From assembly GCF_020733705.1 (NCBI RefSeq), contig NZ_JAJFZM010000001.1, positions 372,001 through 436,000 on the forward strand: DNA of 64,000 nt, in the 5' to 3' direction. The translations under genes and the position numbers were made by a program. Each line of letters opens with the position of its first letter. Within the stretch, counting starts at the first letter, position 1. This stretch comes from Nocardia australiensis (lineage in GTDB: Bacteria; Actinomycetota; Actinomycetes; Mycobacteriales; Mycobacteriaceae). The notes below the pieces were generated by a model, which worked only from the letters and a program-made list of their open reading frames with translations, did no database searches and was not told the origin of the DNA. Below, one piece after another: positions 47,082 to 55,644 of this stretch.

Positions 47082-47576
47082 ATGACTGAGACGCAAGTGA
47101 CCTGGCTGACCCCGGAGTCGCACGACAGGCTCAAGGGCGAACTCGACGCGCTTATCGCCAATCGTCCCGTCATCGCTGCCGAGATCAACGAACGCCGTGA
47201 AGAGGGCGACCTCAAGGAGAACGGTGGCTACCACGCCGCGCGTGAGGAGCAGGGCCAGCAGGAGGCGCGAATCCGCCAACTGCAGGAACTGCTGAACAAT
47301 GCCAAGGTCGGCGTCGCCCCCACCAAGGCGGGCGTCGCGCTCCCGGGTTCGGTCGTCAAGGTCTACTACGACGGCGACGAGTCCGATACCGAGACCTTCC
47401 TCATCGCGACCCGCGAAGAGGGGCTCAACGACTCCAAGCTGGAGACGTATTCGCCCGCCTCCCCGCTCGGTGGCGCGCTGCTCGAGGCCAAGGTCGGCGA
47501 GACCCGCGAGTACACGCTGCCCAACGGCAACACGATGAAGGTCACCCTGGTCAGCGCCGAGCCCTACCACAGCTGA
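47082..47576 (+). CDS. greA: Transcription elongation factor GreA
   Basis: Rescues backtracked RNA polymerase by stimulating RNA cleavage through the secondary channel. The 164-residue product has the N-terminal coiled coil with the acidic tip ([18 protein letters not shown]), and the C-terminal FKBP-like domain ([28 protein letters not shown]). ATG at 47082 gives the same length as the mycobacterial protein; AGGGAG lies about 9 bases upstream. An in-frame GTG three codons earlier (47073) is the alternative. Confidence 0.96.
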   Translation: MTETQVTWLTPESHDRLKGELDALIANRPVIAAEINERREEGDLKENGGYHAAREEQGQQEARIRQLQELLNNAKVGVAPTKAGVALPGSVVKVYYDGDESDTETFLIATREEGLNDSKLETYSPASPLGGALLEAKVGETREYTLPNGNTMKVTLVSAEPYHS

Positions 47577-47639
47577 CCACGCGGCCGAGTCGCTGCGCCG
47601 CACCGAGCAGCGCTTGGCCCTACTCCCCCGAATACCCGA

Positions 47640-47670
47640 GCGGCCGCACCTGATATCCGGATGCGGCCGC
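47640..47670. terminator. Bidirectional terminator between greA and metB
   Basis: Perfect 9-base arms GCGGCCGCA (47640-47648) and TGCGGCCGC (47662-47670) with a 13-base loop, lying between the convergent greA and metB stops, 17 bases beyond metB. TTCGTC follows on the plus strand. Confidence 0.75.
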
Positions 47671-47687
47671 TTCGTCATGTGTTGTTC

Positions 47688-48833
47688 CTAGCCCACCAGC
47701 GCCTGTTCGACATCGGTGATCAGGTCGCCGATGTCCTCGATGCCGACCGAAAGCCGGACCAGATCCGCGGGCACCTCGAGCTCGGATCCCTCGGTGGACG
47801 CGTGCGTCATCGCGGCCGGGTGCTCGATCAGCGACTCGATACCCCCGAGAGACTCAGCGAGCGTGAAAATCTTTGTCCGCGAGCAGAAGTTACGGGCTGC
47901 TTCCTGGCCGCCGCGCAGCCGCACCGAGATCATGCCGCCGAAGCGCTTCATCTGCTTATCCGCGACAGCGTGGCCAGGGTGCTCGGCGAGGCCCGGGTAG
48001 ATCACCTGCGAGATCGCCGGGTGTCGGGTCAGGAACTCGGCGACGGTCTCCGCGTTGTCGCAGTGCCGTTCCATCCGCAGCGCGAGGGTTTTGATGCCAC
48101 GCATAGTGAGGTAGGCGTCGAACGGACCCGGTACCGCGCCCGCGCCGTTCTGCAGGAAGGCGAATGCCGCGTCGAGTTCAGGGTCGTTGGTGATGAGCGC
48201 ACCGCCGACGACATCGGAGTGCCCGCCCAAGTATTTGGTGGTCGAATAGGTGACGATATCGGCACCGAGCAGCAATGGCTGCTGCAGGTAGGGGGTGGCG
48301 AAGGTGTTGTCCACGACCAGTTTTGCGCCGACGCCGTGCGCGACGTCCGCCAGGGCGGGGATGTCACCGATGCTCAAAAGGGGGTTGGTCGGGGTCTCGA
48401 TCCACACCAGTTTGGTGTTCGGGCGAATCGCGGCGCGCATCTCGTCGACATTGAAGACGTGCGCGGGCGAGTGCTCGATGCCCCACTGGCTGAACACCTT
48501 GTCGATCAGGCGGAAGGTGCCACCGTAGGCGTCGTCCGGGATCACGATGTGATCGCCGGGACGCAGCGTCGCGCGCAACGCACAGTCGGTTGCGGCCATA
48601 CCGGAGGCGAATGCCCGTCCGAAGCGGCCCGATTCGAGCGCGGCGAGGTTGGCTTCCAGCGCCGTGCGGGTCGGGTTGCCGGTTCGCGCGTACTCGTAAC
48701 CGTCGCGCAGACCGCCCACTCCGTCCTGGGCGAATGTCGAACTCGCATAGATGGGCACGTTCACCGCACCGGTCCGCGGATCGGGATCGTATCCGGCGTG
48801 CACGGCCCTGGTCGAGAATCCCAGCTCACTCAT
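47688..48833 (-). CDS. metB: Cystathionine gamma-synthase / PLP-dependent Cys-Met enzyme
   Basis: A 381-residue PLP enzyme that joins O-acyl-homoserine and cysteine to cystathionine. It has PLP-binding SGMAATDCAL and the Schiff-base lysine in YSTTKYLGGHSDVVGGA, plus EARNFC-like C-terminal motifs (SLGGIESLIEHPAAMTHAS). With cbs 1.4 kb away (the reverse direction, homocysteine to cystathionine) the region holds both transsulfuration steps. Assignment as MetB rather than cystathionine gamma-lyase rests on the Rv1079 position. ATG at 48833; divergent from the acyl-CoA dehydrogenase gene. Confidence 0.94.
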   Translation of the reverse strand: MSELGFSTRAVHAGYDPDPRTGAVNVPIYASSTFAQDGVGGLRDGYEYARTGNPTRTALEANLAALESGRFGRAFASGMAATDCALRATLRPGDHIVIPDDAYGGTFRLIDKVFSQWGIEHSPAHVFNVDEMRAAIRPNTKLVWIETPTNPLLSIGDIPALADVAHGVGAKLVVDNTFATPYLQQPLLLGADIVTYSTTKYLGGHSDVVGGALITNDPELDAAFAFLQNGAGAVPGPFDAYLTMRGIKTLALRMERHCDNAETVAEFLTRHPAISQVIYPGLAEHPGHAVADKQMKRFGGMISVRLRGGQEAARNFCSRTKIFTLAESLGGIESLIEHPAAMTHASTEGSELEVPADLVRLSVGIEDIGDLITDVEQALVG

Positions 48834-48931
48834 GCGGTAAGGGTAATCCGAGCGATCTGCGAGCTATCTGCCGGTAGGTGTGTTGCGCGGAGGCTCGTTT
48901 TACTCATGCCGATCCGAATTACGCTGAGTGC

Positions 48932-50107
48932 ATGCAGACCGTCGAAGAACTGTTCGCGATCGATTCCTTGCTGACCGATGACGAGCGCGAGATTCGCGGT
49001 GCCGTCGCGGCGTTCGCGGCCGCGCGGCTGCGACCGCATATCGCGGATTGGTTCGAGGCGGGCACCTTCCCAGCCCGCGAGATCGCGCCGGAACTCGGCG
49101 AACTAGGGCTGCTCGGCATGCATCTGAAGGGCTACGGGTGCGCGGGGATGTCGGCGACTACCTACGGCCTGGCCTGCCAGGAACTCGAAGCGGTCGATTC
49201 CGGGGTGCGCAGCATGGTGTCCGTGCAGGGCTCGCTGGCCATGACCGCGATCCACCTGTACGGCTCGGAGGAGCACAAACAGCAGTGGTTGCCTGAGATG
49301 GCCTCGGGTCGCGCGCTGGGCTGTTTCGGGCTCACCGAACCGGACTTCGGCTCCAATCCCGGCAGCATGCGAACCCGAGCCAAGCGTGACGGCACGGACT
49401 GGGTGCTGAACGGTTCGAAGATGTGGATCACCAACGGATCGGTGGCCGATGTCGCGGTGGTGTGGGCGCAAACCGAGGGCGAGGGCAGGCAGGTGGTTCG
49501 CGGATTCCTGGTTCCCGCGGGCACACCCGGATTCACCGCCCCCGAAATGCACCGCAAATTGTCGCTGCGCGCCTCGGTGACCGCCGAGTTGAATTTCGAC
49601 GATGTCCGGCTGCCCGCCGACGCGCTGTTGCCGCATTCGCGCGGACTGAGTTCGCCGCTGGCCTGCCTGAGCGAGGCACGCTTCGGCATTGTCTTCGGTG
49701 CGCTCGGCGCGGCCCGCGACTGCCTGATCGCAACCATCGAATACGCCAGGACCCGCGAGGTTTTCGACAAACCACTGGCCGCGTACCAGCTCACCCAGGC
49801 AAAGCTCGCCGATATGGCGCTCGAACTCGGCAAAGGCCAGCTACTGGCCCTGCATCTGGGCAGGCTGAAGGATCGCGGCGAGGTCCGCCCCGAGCAGATC
49901 AGCGCAGGCAAACTGAACAGCACCCGAGAAGCCATCGCGATAGCCCGCGAATGCCGCACCATCCTCGGCGCCAACGGCATCACCCTCGACTACCCCGTGC
50001 TGCGGCACGCGAACAACCTCGAATCGGTGCTCACGTATGAAGGCACCGCGGAGGTCCACCAATTGGTACTCGGCAGGGCCCTCACCGACGCCAACGCGTT
50101 TCGGTAA
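48932..50107 (+). CDS. Acyl-CoA dehydrogenase, glutaryl-CoA dehydrogenase-like
   Basis: FAD enzyme of 391 residues. Flavin motifs CFGLTEPDFGSNPGSM and MWITNGS are clear. Glutaryl-CoA dehydrogenase features are AVDSGVRSMVSVQGSL, whose arginine aligns with GCDH Arg94 that binds the distal carboxylate, and the catalytic base in LTYEGTAEVHQLVLGRALT (GCDH Glu370). So it probably oxidises and decarboxylates glutaryl-CoA to crotonyl-CoA in lysine or tryptophan breakdown (inference). The ATG at 48932 is used; the earlier ATG-like start at 48878 adds non-family residues. Divergent from metB; no CoA-transferase beside it. Confidence 0.9.
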   Translation: MQTVEELFAIDSLLTDDEREIRGAVAAFAAARLRPHIADWFEAGTFPAREIAPELGELGLLGMHLKGYGCAGMSATTYGLACQELEAVDSGVRSMVSVQGSLAMTAIHLYGSEEHKQQWLPEMASGRALGCFGLTEPDFGSNPGSMRTRAKRDGTDWVLNGSKMWITNGSVADVAVVWAQTEGEGRQVVRGFLVPAGTPGFTAPEMHRKLSLRASVTAELNFDDVRLPADALLPHSRGLSSPLACLSEARFGIVFGALGAARDCLIATIEYARTREVFDKPLAAYQLTQAKLADMALELGKGQLLALHLGRLKDRGEVRPEQISAGKLNSTREAIAIARECRTILGANGITLDYPVLRHANNLESVLTYEGTAEVHQLVLGRALTDANAFR

Positions 50108-50190
50108 CAGCATCTTCCGGTGAGGCGCCGCGATAGGAAAGCCGAACGCCGAGAGGCGGCGCGGCTGAACTTCGAGCCCTGATCGAACCC

Positions 50191-50217
50191 AGCCGGGCGG
50201 ACACTGTCAGCCCGGCT
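50191..50217. terminator. Hairpin between the acyl-CoA dehydrogenase gene and cbs
   Basis: AGCCGGGC (50191-50198) pairs with GCCCGGCT (50210-50217) around an 11-base loop, 9 bases beyond the cbs stop and in the gap between convergent genes. No U-tract. Confidence 0.65.
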
Positions 50218-50226
50218 GTCACGACG

Positions 50227-51618
50227 TCAGTGGCCGACGCTGCCGGTGCTCAGGAAGCCGAGCAGGTCGTGGCGGGTGATGACGCCGACGGGTTTGCCGT
50301 CTTCGACGACCATGAGGGCGTCGGTGTCCGAGAGCGCCTTGGTCGCCACCGAGATCGGTTCGCCGGATCCGATGAGTGGGAACGACGGGCTCATATGCTC
50401 GGCGACGGAATCGGTCAGGTTCGCGCGGCCTTCGAATACCGCCGAGAGCAGAGCACGTTCGGAGACGCTGCCCGCGACTTCACCTGCCATCACCGGCGGC
50501 TCGGCGCCGACGACCGGCATCTGCGAAACACCGTATTCGCGCAGAATCTCGATGGCGTCGCGCAGCGTTTCCGACGGATGGGTGTGCACGAGGTCGGGCA
50601 GCTCGCCCGACTTGTCGCGCAGCACGTCGCCGACGAGCGGCTCGGTGGCGCTGCCGTCCAGGCGCTCGCGCAGGAAACCGTAGGAGCTCATCCACTGGTC
50701 GTTGAAGATCTTGGACAGGTAGCCGCGGCCTCCGTCGGGCAGCAGCACGACCACCAGTGCGTCCGGGTCGCGGCGCGCGATCTCGATAGCCGCGACCACC
50801 GCCATACCGCAGGATCCGCCGACGAGCAGGCCCTCCTCGCGGGCCAGCCTGCGGGTCATATCGAAGGAGTCGGCATCGGATACCGCGATGATCTCGTCCG
50901 GAATGGCCGCGTCATAGGCGGACGGCCAGAAGTCCTCGCCGACCCCTTCGACGAGGTACGGCCGGCCGGTGCCGCCGGAATATACCGACCCCTCCGGGTC
51001 GGCACCGATGATCTGCACCTTGCCGCCGGAGACCTCCTTCAGGTAGCGCCCGGTGCCGGAGATGGTGCCACCCGTGCCGACGCCCGCCACGAAATGGGTG
51101 ACCTTACCGTCGGTGTCGCGCCAGATCTCCGGGCCGGTGGTCTCGTAGTGGCTTTCCGGTCCGCCCGGGTTGGAGTACTGGTCGGGCTTCCAGGCCCCAT
51201 CAATCTCACGGACCAGGCGGTCGGAGACATTGTAGTAACTGTCCGGATGATCCGGCGGTACCGCGGTCGGGCAGACCACGACCTCGGCACCGTAGGCGCG
51301 CAGCACGTTGCGTTTGTCCTCACTGACCTTGTCCGGGCAGACGAACACGCATTTGTAGCCGCGCTGCTGGGCGACGAGAGCGAGGCCGACACCGGTGTTG
51401 CCGGAGGTGGGCTCGACGATGGTGCCACCGGGCTTCAGCTGACCGGATTTCTCGGCCGCTTCGATCATCTTCACCGCGATCCGGTCCTTGGAACTGCCGC
51501 CCGGATTCAGGTATTCGATCTTGGCCGCCACGGTCCCCGCGTTCGGTCCCACCACAGAGTTCAATCGGACCAAGGGCGTATTACCGATGAGATCCACGAC
51601 ATGATCCGCGATGCGCAT
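50227..51618 (-). CDS. cbs: Cystathionine beta-synthase
   Basis: A 463-residue PLP enzyme joining serine and homocysteine to cystathionine. The catalytic domain has NTPLVRLNSV, the Schiff-base lysine in PGGSSKDRIAV, the PLP asparagine loop EPTSGNTGVGLAL and GVGTGGTISG. The C-terminus holds a pair of CBS (Bateman) modules (HPSETLRDAIEILREYGVSQ; MVVEDGKPVGVITRHDLLGF) that may sense an adenosyl ligand. The ATG at 51618 matches the length of Rv1077; the open frame to 51879 is Arg/Ala-rich and not part of the family. Confidence 0.96.
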   Translation of the reverse strand: MRIADHVVDLIGNTPLVRLNSVVGPNAGTVAAKIEYLNPGGSSKDRIAVKMIEAAEKSGQLKPGGTIVEPTSGNTGVGLALVAQQRGYKCVFVCPDKVSEDKRNVLRAYGAEVVVCPTAVPPDHPDSYYNVSDRLVREIDGAWKPDQYSNPGGPESHYETTGPEIWRDTDGKVTHFVAGVGTGGTISGTGRYLKEVSGGKVQIIGADPEGSVYSGGTGRPYLVEGVGEDFWPSAYDAAIPDEIIAVSDADSFDMTRRLAREEGLLVGGSCGMAVVAAIEIARRDPDALVVVLLPDGGRGYLSKIFNDQWMSSYGFLRERLDGSATEPLVGDVLRDKSGELPDLVHTHPSETLRDAIEILREYGVSQMPVVGAEPPVMAGEVAGSVSERALLSAVFEGRANLTDSVAEHMSPSFPLIGSGEPISVATKALSDTDALMVVEDGKPVGVITRHDLLGFLSTGSVGH

Positions 51619-51721
51619 AGCTACATCGTTGCAGAAGCCCTCGATGTGATCGCGCGCACGCCACACACGCGCGCCTTCGAGGTGCCGCCAAAGCAGCGGA
51701 CGCGCGCTTAGGATCTCCCCC

Positions 51722-52183
51722 ATGAGGCAGCCGAACATCGCACGTGCCGCCACCCTGCTGGCTGCGGCGGCGGGCGCCGTGCTCGTCGGATCCGGTGCAC
51801 AGGCGAACGCGACGACCGTCGAATTCCCGCAAGTCCCGACCCTCGCCACCGGCGGTTTGTGCTGGACGAGCATTCGCACCTGGGCCGATACCAGCCCCGA
51901 TTACCCAGGGCGCGCGATTCTCAATATCCGCTCGCTACCGGTCACCGGCATCGGCGACGGCATTTACCCGCTGGCGCCGCTGTGTGAGGTGCACACCACC
52001 GTCGCCTGGCGCAACACCACCACCGGTGCGACCGGCGCCTACGACAACACCGTGGTAACCGGCATCTACGGCAGCATCCAGTACTCGTTGTATCAGGACA
52101 CCGGGCCCGGCCACATCGAGGTCGACGTCACCACCAATAACGCGAGCGTGCCCGCGCACGGCTCGTTCGACGTTCCGGCCTGA
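51722..52183 (+). CDS. Secreted protein of unknown function
   Basis: 153 residues with a typical Sec signal peptide (RAATLLAAAAGAVLVGSG, cleavage near AQANA). The mature part is a small beta-rich domain with two cysteines (GGLCWTSIRTW and LAPLCEVHTTV) that could form a disulfide, and Thr-rich strands (AWRNTTTGATGAYDNTVV). No family recognised. ATG at 51722 preceded by GGATCTCCCCC. Divergent from cbs; 39 bases before the SGNH gene. Confidence 0.78.
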   Translation: MRQPNIARAATLLAAAAGAVLVGSGAQANATTVEFPQVPTLATGGLCWTSIRTWADTSPDYPGRAILNIRSLPVTGIGDGIYPLAPLCEVHTTVAWRNTTTGATGAYDNTVVTGIYGSIQYSLYQDTGPGHIEVDVTTNNASVPAHGSFDVPA

Positions 52184-52222
52184 CCGAATCCGGCGGGCCC
52201 ACGAACCCGTACCATTTCTTTC

Positions 52223-53227
52223 GTGGGCGCACCTCGAATCAGCTGGCGAACGGCTGCGGTGACCGGCGTAGCAACCGTGCTGGCCGGGTCCAGTGCGGGC
52301 ACCGCGTCGTGGGCCGCGTATCGGCTTCTCATGGCGCAGGCGGGCATCGCCCGCGGTGTCATCGGACGTGACACGTCCAAACCTCCGGAGGCAGACGGCA
52401 TCTACACCGCCGCCTTTCGTGCACCGCAGCCGTGGCGTGCGGGCAAACCGGTCGACGTGCACCTGATGGTCTTCGGCGATTCCACCGCCGCAGGCGTTGG
52501 CTGCCTGAGCGCCGACGAAGTGCCCGGTGTCCGCGTAGCTCGCGGCCTCGCCGAGGCCACAGGTCTGCGAATTCGGTTGAGCACCAAGGCAATTTCCGGC
52601 GCGACCTCCAAGGGGTTGGCCGGTCAGGTCGACGCCATGTTTGTCGCGGGTCCGCCACCGGACGTCGCGGTGATCTTTATCGGCGCCAATGACATCACCA
52701 AAAAGCACTCGATCACCGCGTCCGCGCGCCGGCTCGGCGCGGCGGTGGCGCGATTGCAGCTGGCGGGCAGCGTCGTAGTGGTCGGCACCTGCCCCGATCT
52801 GGGTACGGTTTCCGCCATTCCGCAGCCATTGCGGACCATCGTGCACAACTGGAGTGCGCGGCTTGCGAAGGCACAATTCGCGGTGACAGCGGCGGCGAGC
52901 GGTCATCCGGTACCGCTGGGCGATCTGGGACCGGAATTCTTGACCGCACCCGATCGCATGTTCGCCGCTGACGGCTTCCACCCTTCGGCCGACGGCTATG
53001 CCTTGGCAGCGGCCAAGATCCTGCCGGTCCTGGTGACCGCGATCGCCGACCGAAGTCCGGAGATATCGCAAGCACTGGCCTTTTCCAGCGACCGTCGAGC
53101 AGTCGCCGGCGATACGGCCGAGCGTCGCGGCATCGCCGCCCGGCTGCGCGGGCTTATCGAATCACCGGGGTGGCGACCGCGCCGTGCTATGGGTTCTGTA
53201 CACATAGAAATGCCAGTACAAAACTGA
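52223..53227 (+). CDS. SGNH/GDSL hydrolase (Rv1075c-like), exported or membrane-anchored
   Basis: 334-residue esterase-type hydrolase. Block I GDSTAAGVG (nucleophile S87), block III GANDITK (oxyanion Asn) and block V DGFHPSADGY (catalytic Asp/His) are all present. An N-terminal hydrophobic stretch (TAAVTGVATVLAGSSAGTAS) suggests export or anchoring. In M. tuberculosis Rv1075c is a GDSL lipase/esterase. The C-terminal 60 residues (IAARLRGLIESPGWRPRR) are basic and may stay near the membrane. GTG start at 52223. Confidence 0.9.
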   Translation: MGAPRISWRTAAVTGVATVLAGSSAGTASWAAYRLLMAQAGIARGVIGRDTSKPPEADGIYTAAFRAPQPWRAGKPVDVHLMVFGDSTAAGVGCLSADEVPGVRVARGLAEATGLRIRLSTKAISGATSKGLAGQVDAMFVAGPPPDVAVIFIGANDITKKHSITASARRLGAAVARLQLAGSVVVVGTCPDLGTVSAIPQPLRTIVHNWSARLAKAQFAVTAAASGHPVPLGDLGPEFLTAPDRMFAADGFHPSADGYALAAAKILPVLVTAIADRSPEISQALAFSSDRRAVAGDTAERRGIAARLRGLIESPGWRPRRAMGSVHIEMPVQN

Positions 53228-53249
53228 GCAGTGAGTAAAAGGAGCCTTC

Positions 53250-54470
53250 ATGCCAGAGGCAGTTATCGTTTCGACCGCCCGGTCCCCCATCGGCAGGGCC
53301 GCCAAGGGATCGCTGGTCGACATGCGGCCCGACGATCTGACCACCCAGATTGTGCGTGCGGCGCTCGACAAGGTGCCCTCGCTCGATCCCGCCCAGATCG
53401 ATGACCTGATCCTCGGCTGCGGTTCCCCCGGCGGCGAGCAGGGCTTCAATATCGCCCGCAATGTCGCGGTGCAGCTGGGCTATGACTTCGTGCCAGGCAC
53501 CACCGTGCACCGTTACTGCGCGTCCTCGCTGCAGTCCACCCGGATGGCGTTCCACGCGATCAAGGCCGGCGAGGGCAATGTGTTCATCTCCGCAGGCGTG
53601 GAGACGGTCTCGCGCTACAAGTTCGGCTCGGCCGACAGCTGGCCCAACACCCACAACCCGATCTTCGCCGATGCACAGGCGCGCACCGCGAAGGCGGCCG
53701 AGGGCGGCGCGGGCATCTGGCACGACCCCCGCGAGGACGGCTTGCTGCCCGACGCGTACATCGCCATGGGCCAGACCGCGGAGAATGTCGCATCGCTCAC
53801 CGGCATCACCCGCGAGGACCAGGACCGCTGGGGTGTCCGCTCCCAGAACCGCGCGGAAGAGGCCATCAAGAACGGCTTCTTCGAGCGCGAGATCACACCG
53901 ATCACGTTGCCCGACGGCAGCGTCGTCTCCAAGGACGACGGCCCGCGCGCCGGTGTCACCTACGAGGCGGTTAGCAAGCTCAAGCCGGTCTTCCGCCCGG
54001 ATGGCACCATCACCGCGGGTAACTGCTGCCCGCTCAACGACGGTGCCGCCGCGCTGGTCATCATGAGCGACACCAAGGCCAAGGAACTCGGCCTGACACC
54101 GCTGGCGCGCATTGTGTCCACCGGCGTCTCCGGCCTGTCTCCCGAGATCATGGGCCTCGGCCCGATCGAGGCCATCAAACGTGCGCTGGCGCTGGCAGGC
54201 AAATCGGTCGACGATATCGACCTGTTCGAGATCAACGAAGCGTTCGCGGTGCAGGTGCTCGGTTCGGCTCGCGAGCTGAAGATCGACGAGGACAAGCTGA
54301 ACGTCTCCGGCGGCGCGATCGCACTCGGCCACCCGTTCGGTATGACCGGCGCCCGCATCACCACCACACTGCTGAACAATCTGCAGACCTACGACAAGCA
54401 GTTCGGTGTGGAGTCGATGTGTGTCGGCGGCGGCCAGGGCATGGCACTGGTCATCGAGCGCCTGAGCTGA
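53250..54470 (+). CDS. fadA3: Acetyl-CoA C-acetyltransferase (thiolase), FadA3-like
   Basis: A 406-residue thiolase that cleaves 3-ketoacyl-CoA or condenses acetyl-CoA. Catalytic residues: nucleophile Cys in HRYCASSLQSTRMAF, His in NEAFAVQ-linked GGAIALGHPFGMTGAR, and the second Cys in CVGGGQGMALV. AAAAGGAG lies 5 to 10 bases before the ATG at 53250. Stands 22 bases after the SGNH gene, as Rv1074c stands by Rv1075c. No partner FadB in the window. Confidence 0.95.
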   Translation: MPEAVIVSTARSPIGRAAKGSLVDMRPDDLTTQIVRAALDKVPSLDPAQIDDLILGCGSPGGEQGFNIARNVAVQLGYDFVPGTTVHRYCASSLQSTRMAFHAIKAGEGNVFISAGVETVSRYKFGSADSWPNTHNPIFADAQARTAKAAEGGAGIWHDPREDGLLPDAYIAMGQTAENVASLTGITREDQDRWGVRSQNRAEEAIKNGFFEREITPITLPDGSVVSKDDGPRAGVTYEAVSKLKPVFRPDGTITAGNCCPLNDGAAALVIMSDTKAKELGLTPLARIVSTGVSGLSPEIMGLGPIEAIKRALALAGKSVDDIDLFEINEAFAVQVLGSARELKIDEDKLNVSGGAIALGHPFGMTGARITTTLLNNLQTYDKQFGVESMCVGGGQGMALVIERLS

Positions 54471-54488
54471 GGTTCCCGATAACCACGG

Positions 54489-54516
54489 GGCGGTCACCGG
54501 GATTCCGGTGGCCGCC
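54489..54516 (+). terminator. Terminator of the thiolase gene
   Basis: GGCGGTCACCGG (54489-54500) pairs with CCGGTGGCCGCC (54505-54516) with one mismatch and a GATT loop, 18 bases after the stop; TTCG follows. Confidence 0.7.
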
Positions 54517-54570
54517 TTCGCCGTATCCCGAGGATTGCGGCGACGGACGTGCCAGCACGGAGCTGACAAA

Positions 54571-54603
54571 ACGGCTCCCCACCCGATTCGAGTGGGGAGC
54601 CGT
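54571..54603 (-). terminator. Terminator of the Bax-inhibitor-1 family gene
   Basis: Perfect 12-base stem, ACGGCTCCCCAC (54571-54582) with GTGGGGAGCCGT (54592-54603), 9-base loop. Read leftward it is followed by TTTTGTC, a proper U-tract for the minus-strand gene that ends at 54619. Confidence 0.85.
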
Positions 54604-54618
54604 GTCGTCGTGTGATGA

Positions 54619-55500
54619 CTAGTCGTTGTTGAAGTAGCTCAGCAGCCGCAGGATCTCGACGTACAGCCAGACCAGGGTGACGGCGAGGCCGAGTGCCACG
54701 CCCCAGGCCGCCTTCTCCGGCGCCTGCGCCCGGATCAACTGATCGGCGGCGTCGAAGTCGAGCAGGAAGCTGAACGCGGCGATCCCGATGCACACCAGGC
54801 TGAAGATGATGGCGATCGGGCCGCCGTCACGCAGGCCGAGGCCACCGGAGATGAAGAAGCTGGCGACGAGGTTGCCGAGCGCGAGCACGAGCACACCGAT
54901 CAAGGCGCCGACGATCATCCGAGTGAAGCGCGGGGTAACGCGGATCGCGCCGGTCTTGTAGACGACGAGCATGCCCGCGAACACACCGAACGTGCCGAGC
55001 ACAGCCTGTGCGATCAGCGTACCGCCACCGGCCCCGCCGAACTCGATGCTGGTGAACATGAACGACAGCGCACCGATGAACAGGCCCTCGAACACCGCGT
55101 ACGACAGCACGATGACGGGATTGTCCATCTTCCGGGCGAAGGTCGCGACCAGCACCAGGACCAGACCGACCAGGCCACCGCCTATGACGAATAGCGGCGC
55201 GAGCGAGTTGTTCGCATTGGTCAGGCTGTAGGAGATGATCGCCGACAGCGCCAGCACACCGAGGGTGGTGGCGGTCTTGGTCACCACATCGTCGATGGTC
55301 ATCGCGCGCGTGGCCGGCGCCTGCTGGTACGGCTGCTGGTACGGCGCCTGCTGGTATGGCTGCTGCTGGTACTGCCCGTATTGGTTCCCGAACTGTTGGC
55401 CCATCTGGCCCGCGCCCGTCACCCCCGACCCAAAGTTGGCATAGCCGCCCCCCTCCTGCCGAGGGAGATTTCTGAAAACCGGATTGCTCGTGGTGCGCAC
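54619..55500 (-). CDS. Bax inhibitor-1 / YccA family membrane protein
   Basis: A 293-residue integral membrane protein with seven hydrophobic segments, the TMBIM/YccA fold; bacterial relatives act as pH-sensitive calcium leak channels or protect FtsH substrates. Core pieces: VLVLVATFARKMDNPVIVLS, YAVFEGLFIGALSFMF, and the C-terminal ending LVWLYVEILRLLSYF. The N-terminal 65 residues are an unusual cytoplasmic Gln/Tyr/Pro tract with repeated QQPYQQAPYQQPYQQAP. Start GTG at 55500. Matches the Rv1072-type gene near fadA3 (from memory). Confidence 0.92.
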   Translation of the reverse strand: MRTTSNPVFRNLPRQEGGGYANFGSGVTGAGQMGQQFGNQYGQYQQQPYQQAPYQQPYQQAPATRAMTIDDVVTKTATTLGVLALSAIISYSLTNANNSLAPLFVIGGGLVGLVLVLVATFARKMDNPVIVLSYAVFEGLFIGALSFMFTSIEFGGAGGGTLIAQAVLGTFGVFAGMLVVYKTGAIRVTPRFTRMIVGALIGVLVLALGNLVASFFISGGLGLRDGGPIAIIFSLVCIGIAAFSFLLDFDAADQLIRAQAPEKAAWGVALGLAVTLVWLYVEILRLLSYFNND

Positions 55501-55644
55501 CGCGGATGCCTTTCTGGAGTCGTTGGCCCACGTCGCCGTGGCCGTCTGGACCGATATCCAACTGCCTGGACAACGCGTGTCGGCCGGGCCGAGTTCCCGG
55601 AGCTGGACTCCAGGAACTCATTGAGACAGACAATTCGGACTCTA

